From positions 868,001 through 932,000 of the forward strand of contig NC_041002.1 in assembly GCF_004193775.1 (NCBI RefSeq): a DNA stretch of 64,000 nucleotides, in the 5' to 3' direction. The notes beneath the pieces are model-generated. The model had not been told where the DNA came from and did not search any database. It saw only the letters and a list, made by a program, of their open reading frames with translations. Shown here piece by piece: positions 61,876 through 64,000 of the stretch; within the stretch, counting starts at the first letter, position 1; every line of letters begins with the position of its first letter. The translations under genes were made by a program, and so were the position numbers. The stretch comes from Glycine soja (lineage: Eukaryota > Streptophyta > Magnoliopsida > Fabales > Fabaceae).

Positions 61876-62510
61876 TTAATGTTACATTATGAAAAATGAT
61901 TTTTTTTAACTTTAATGTTATTTTTTATTTATTATATTTTGATGTTATTTTATTTTGATACATTAAATTTTAAATATTTATTTTAATTTTTTATGTTTTT
62001 GACATATAATTTTGATTATTTCTTTAATTTTTCATTTATAACGTTAGTATTCTATTAATAATTAAATTTTAAAATAATTAATTTAACATAACGATGATTT
62101 TCAATTTTTTACTATATTTGTTTTATTTTAAAAAAAAAAAATCATCTCCAACCTCTTCCAGATGTGATTTCATCCTCTTCCAAGATTTTCATCTCCTATA
62201 ACCTTTTGAAACTAACAATATTATTGTTGAATATTTTTTGAGACTGTTGCATATAAAAAGATGGATTTCTTGTGTGCGTTACTGTTGCTGCGTATCTTGT
62301 GTGCAGGATTGATGGATTTTTATGGTCATTATTTTAAATTAATTATTTTAAAATTTAAATATTAATAGAATACTAAAATTATAAATGGAAAATTAAGAAA
62401 ATAACTAAAATAATATATTTTAAAAGTATAAAAATAAAAATAAAAAATTTAAAAATTAATGACGAAAACAGAATAACATTAAAATATTAACGGATTCAAT
62501 GTAACATTAA
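61876..62510. mobile_element. Long-TIR foldback element
   Basis: TTAATGTTACATT begins the left arm and, inverted, the right arm (exact over 13 bp). Similarity continues discontinuously for about 200 bp, including TATTCTATTAATA and ATTAAATTTTAAAATAATTA or close variants. A short GC-richer core (62145-62300, with CCAACCTCTTCCAGATG) sits between the arms. I found no clear target duplication. Confidence 0.5.
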
Positions 62511-62930
62511 ACCTATTTTTTAGTCTATAACAATTTGACTTAATGCTACTTTATTGCTTTTTTTTTATTCGTAAAAATTGATCATAATATAAAATAATTT
62601 ACAATAATTTTTATATTTTATTCAACCAACTCAATTAAGTTTTCTTGATTATTTTTTTATAGATTTAATTATTCATTTAGTCTTTATATTTACATAATTT
62701 TTATCGTTTTATTTCTATAGCAAAAAATTACTTGTTCTTAAATTCTCAACCATACACTTTTTAATCTATTAATGATTACAATCTTATAAGGATTAAAATG
62801 TATATATAAAGAATAAAATGTAAAAAATATGCAAGTATAGGGACCAATGAACAATTAAAACTTTTTTTTTTTTTTGTATGTTTTGATTGTTAATCAATAT
62901 GTAACTACATCAGTCTATATATATAGGACC

Positions 62931-62948
62931 GGCTATATTATATAAGGC
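62931..62948 (+). promoter_or_regulatory. Candidate TATA box of the SRPBCC gene
   Basis: GGCTATATTATATAAGGC lies about 80-95 nt before the start codon. It would place transcription near 62970 and give a leader of about 55 nt. Confidence 0.5.
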
Positions 62949-63025
62949 TACTTTCATATCTAAGATATACATTTCATATACCTTGTGTTTGTATAGCATA
63001 TATTCCTAGTTGATATTATCTATAG

Positions 63026-63547
63026 ATGGAGCCAATTGAACAAGGAAGCCAACCTGAAAAGGAAAAATGGAAGGGCAAGGCCACAACAGAAGTAAAAGGA
63101 GCCAAAGCAGAACAAGTTTGGCCTCTTTTGGAGGATTTCTTTGGCCTTGACAAGTGGTTCCCCACTCTCTCTACATGCATTCCAGTTGAAGGTATCTCTG
63201 GCCAACCTGGGTGTGTTCGCTTCTGCGCTGGTTTCAAGACCCCTGTGGATGATGGCAAACAAACTGTGAATTGGACTAAGCAGAAACTGCTATCCATTGA
63301 CCCAACTCAACGGGTTTTTAGCTATTCGATCGTGGATGGGAATGTAGGATTTCACTCCTACGTTTCAACTTTGAAGGTGCTGCCAATGGCTGAGGGGTGT
63401 GAGATTGAGTGGCTATATGAAGTTGAACCTGTTGAAGGGTGGAAACTGGAGCATCTTGATTCCTTCATAGACACGGGCTTGCAGGTCATGGCTCAGAGGA
63501 TGCAAGCAGCTTTGAAGACAATGGAGGAAGCAGTATTCATGGCTTAA
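63026..63547 (+). CDS. Lachrymatory-factor-synthase-like SRPBCC (Bet v 1 fold) protein
   Basis: This is an intronless 173-residue frame of the START/SRPBCC superfamily (polyketide cyclase/dehydrase type), the usual length for the LFS-like plant family. The N-terminus is short and charged, then WKGKATTEVKGAKAEQVWPL forms the first strand and helix. DFFGLDKWFPTLSTCIPVEG follows, then GCVRFCAG, VNWTKQKLLSID and VGFHSYVSTLKVLP, and a long C-terminal helix ending in MQAALKTMEEAV. Onion LFS uses an Arg (71) and a Glu (88). By alignment from memory the Arg is kept here (R65), but the Glu position is Gln (Q86). The PYR/PYL abscisic-acid receptor gate motif (SGLPA) is absent, so it is not an ABA receptor. 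The true ligand or reaction is unknown. No signal peptide is seen, so it is probably cytosolic. Confidence 0.88.
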   Translation: MEPIEQGSQPEKEKWKGKATTEVKGAKAEQVWPLLEDFFGLDKWFPTLSTCIPVEGISGQPGCVRFCAGFKTPVDDGKQTVNWTKQKLLSIDPTQRVFSYSIVDGNVGFHSYVSTLKVLPMAEGCEIEWLYEVEPVEGWKLEHLDSFIDTGLQVMAQRMQAALKTMEEAVFMA

Positions 63548-63611
63548 AAGTAAGGACAAAACTTATATACTGTTGCTTGGGTGTTGTTTGTATTGTTGCA
63601 GGATGATCACA

Positions 63612-63765
63612 TTCTTTAACACACCCTTCTTTAACATATTTTAAAAATTATAAAAATAGAAGAGACGGTCATTAAATGAATTGTGAAATTCAACAAATTT
63701 TATATATAATTTTCTATAAATTTCAGTCAATAATAAGATATATGTTAAAAGAGGGTGTTAAAGAA
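63612..63765. mobile_element. Foldback MITE in the 3' flank of the SRPBCC gene
   Basis: TTCTTTAACACACCCTTC, then TTTAACATAT, at the left is mirrored by ATATATGTTAAAAG, then AGGGTGTTAAAGAA, at the right. The inverted ends are about 30 bp and the element about 154 bp. It begins about 65 bp after the stop codon, so it may lie in the 3' UTR or replace the polyadenylation region. Confidence 0.6.
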
Positions 63766-64000
63766 TTTATTAACCTTCATCTTATTCTTTAATTATAGTT
63801 GAAGTTTTATTTTGATAATCCATGTAATCTCTGTTGCAAACCTTTATTACACCGATTATCAAAATGAAATTTTAATTTTGATTGGAGAAGAAGACAACCA
63901 ACCCTTACAAAAGTATATCTAAGTTTTGTCCTGAAGCAATTAAAGGAGTGTTAGTGCAATAAATTCTAATAATAAGAAATAACCTAAAATAATTATATTT
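63766..64000. other. Window end, no feature seen
   Basis: AT-rich sequence without a recognisable gene. GATAATC/GATTATC words near 63815 and 63855 form a weak inverted pair (ATTTTGATAATC against GATTATCAAAAT). Confidence 0.4.

Noticed and set aside
1..64000. CRISPR arrays, operons, bacterial defence systems or integrated viral genes
   Set aside because: The window is plant nuclear DNA. I found no spaced direct-repeat array and no viral replication or coat protein frame.

Overview
The window is plant nuclear DNA, most likely from a legume close to soybean (Glycine). The evidence is the AT-rich intergenic sequence, GT-AG introns, the gene families (RNA-dependent RNA polymerase gamma, golgin candidate, DUF761), an Au-type SINE and many small foldback DNA transposons. 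The species is an inference from general resemblance. No search was run.

Six protein-coding genes can be supported. From left to right they are: (1) an intronless SNW/SKIP splicing and transcription co-regulator, minus strand, 2471-4309; (2) an 18-exon RNA-dependent RNA polymerase of the RDR3/4/5 (gamma) class with a DFDGD catalytic motif, minus strand, 6294-18671, rebuilt exon by exon to an unbroken 985-residue frame; (3) a two-coding-exon bacterial-type ribosomal protein S6, probably mitochondrial, plus strand, 27358-28709; (4) a 21-exon golgin candidate 1-like tail-anchored coiled-coil protein, minus strand, 30196-38041, 703 residues, with one GC-AG intron and a short upstream ORF; (5) an intronless DUF761 protein, minus strand, 47386-47988; (6) an intronless lachrymatory-factor-synthase-like SRPBCC (Bet v 1 fold) protein, plus strand, 63026-63547.

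The rest is mostly transposon-derived. The RDR introns hold a Harbinger-type MITE, an Au SINE with a perfect 18-bp target duplication, a 232-bp solo LTR with a perfect 5-bp target duplication, the 3' end of an RTE-type LINE and a hAT-like element, yet the coding frame is intact. The 19-26.5 kb gap between RDR and S6 is a nest of Mutator-like elements. One of them carries a decayed two-B3-domain gene and ends about 70 bp before the S6 leader. The 38.2-47.4 kb and 48.1-63.0 kb gaps are AT-rich and hold a Stowaway-type MITE, a TRIM retroelement, a Harbinger-type element with a GC-rich interior, long-TIR elements, TA microsatellites and a foldback built from two head-to-head decayed tRNA-Ile copies.

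The genes do not form a pathway. They are ordinary independent plant loci (nuclear RNA processing, RNA silencing, organelle translation, Golgi structure and two less characterised families). I found no clearly new biological system. The most unusual items are the tRNA-Ile foldback, the B3-carrying Mutator-like element, the long poly-G runs in two pre-mRNAs and the Arg-retained, Glu-to-Gln site of the SRPBCC protein.
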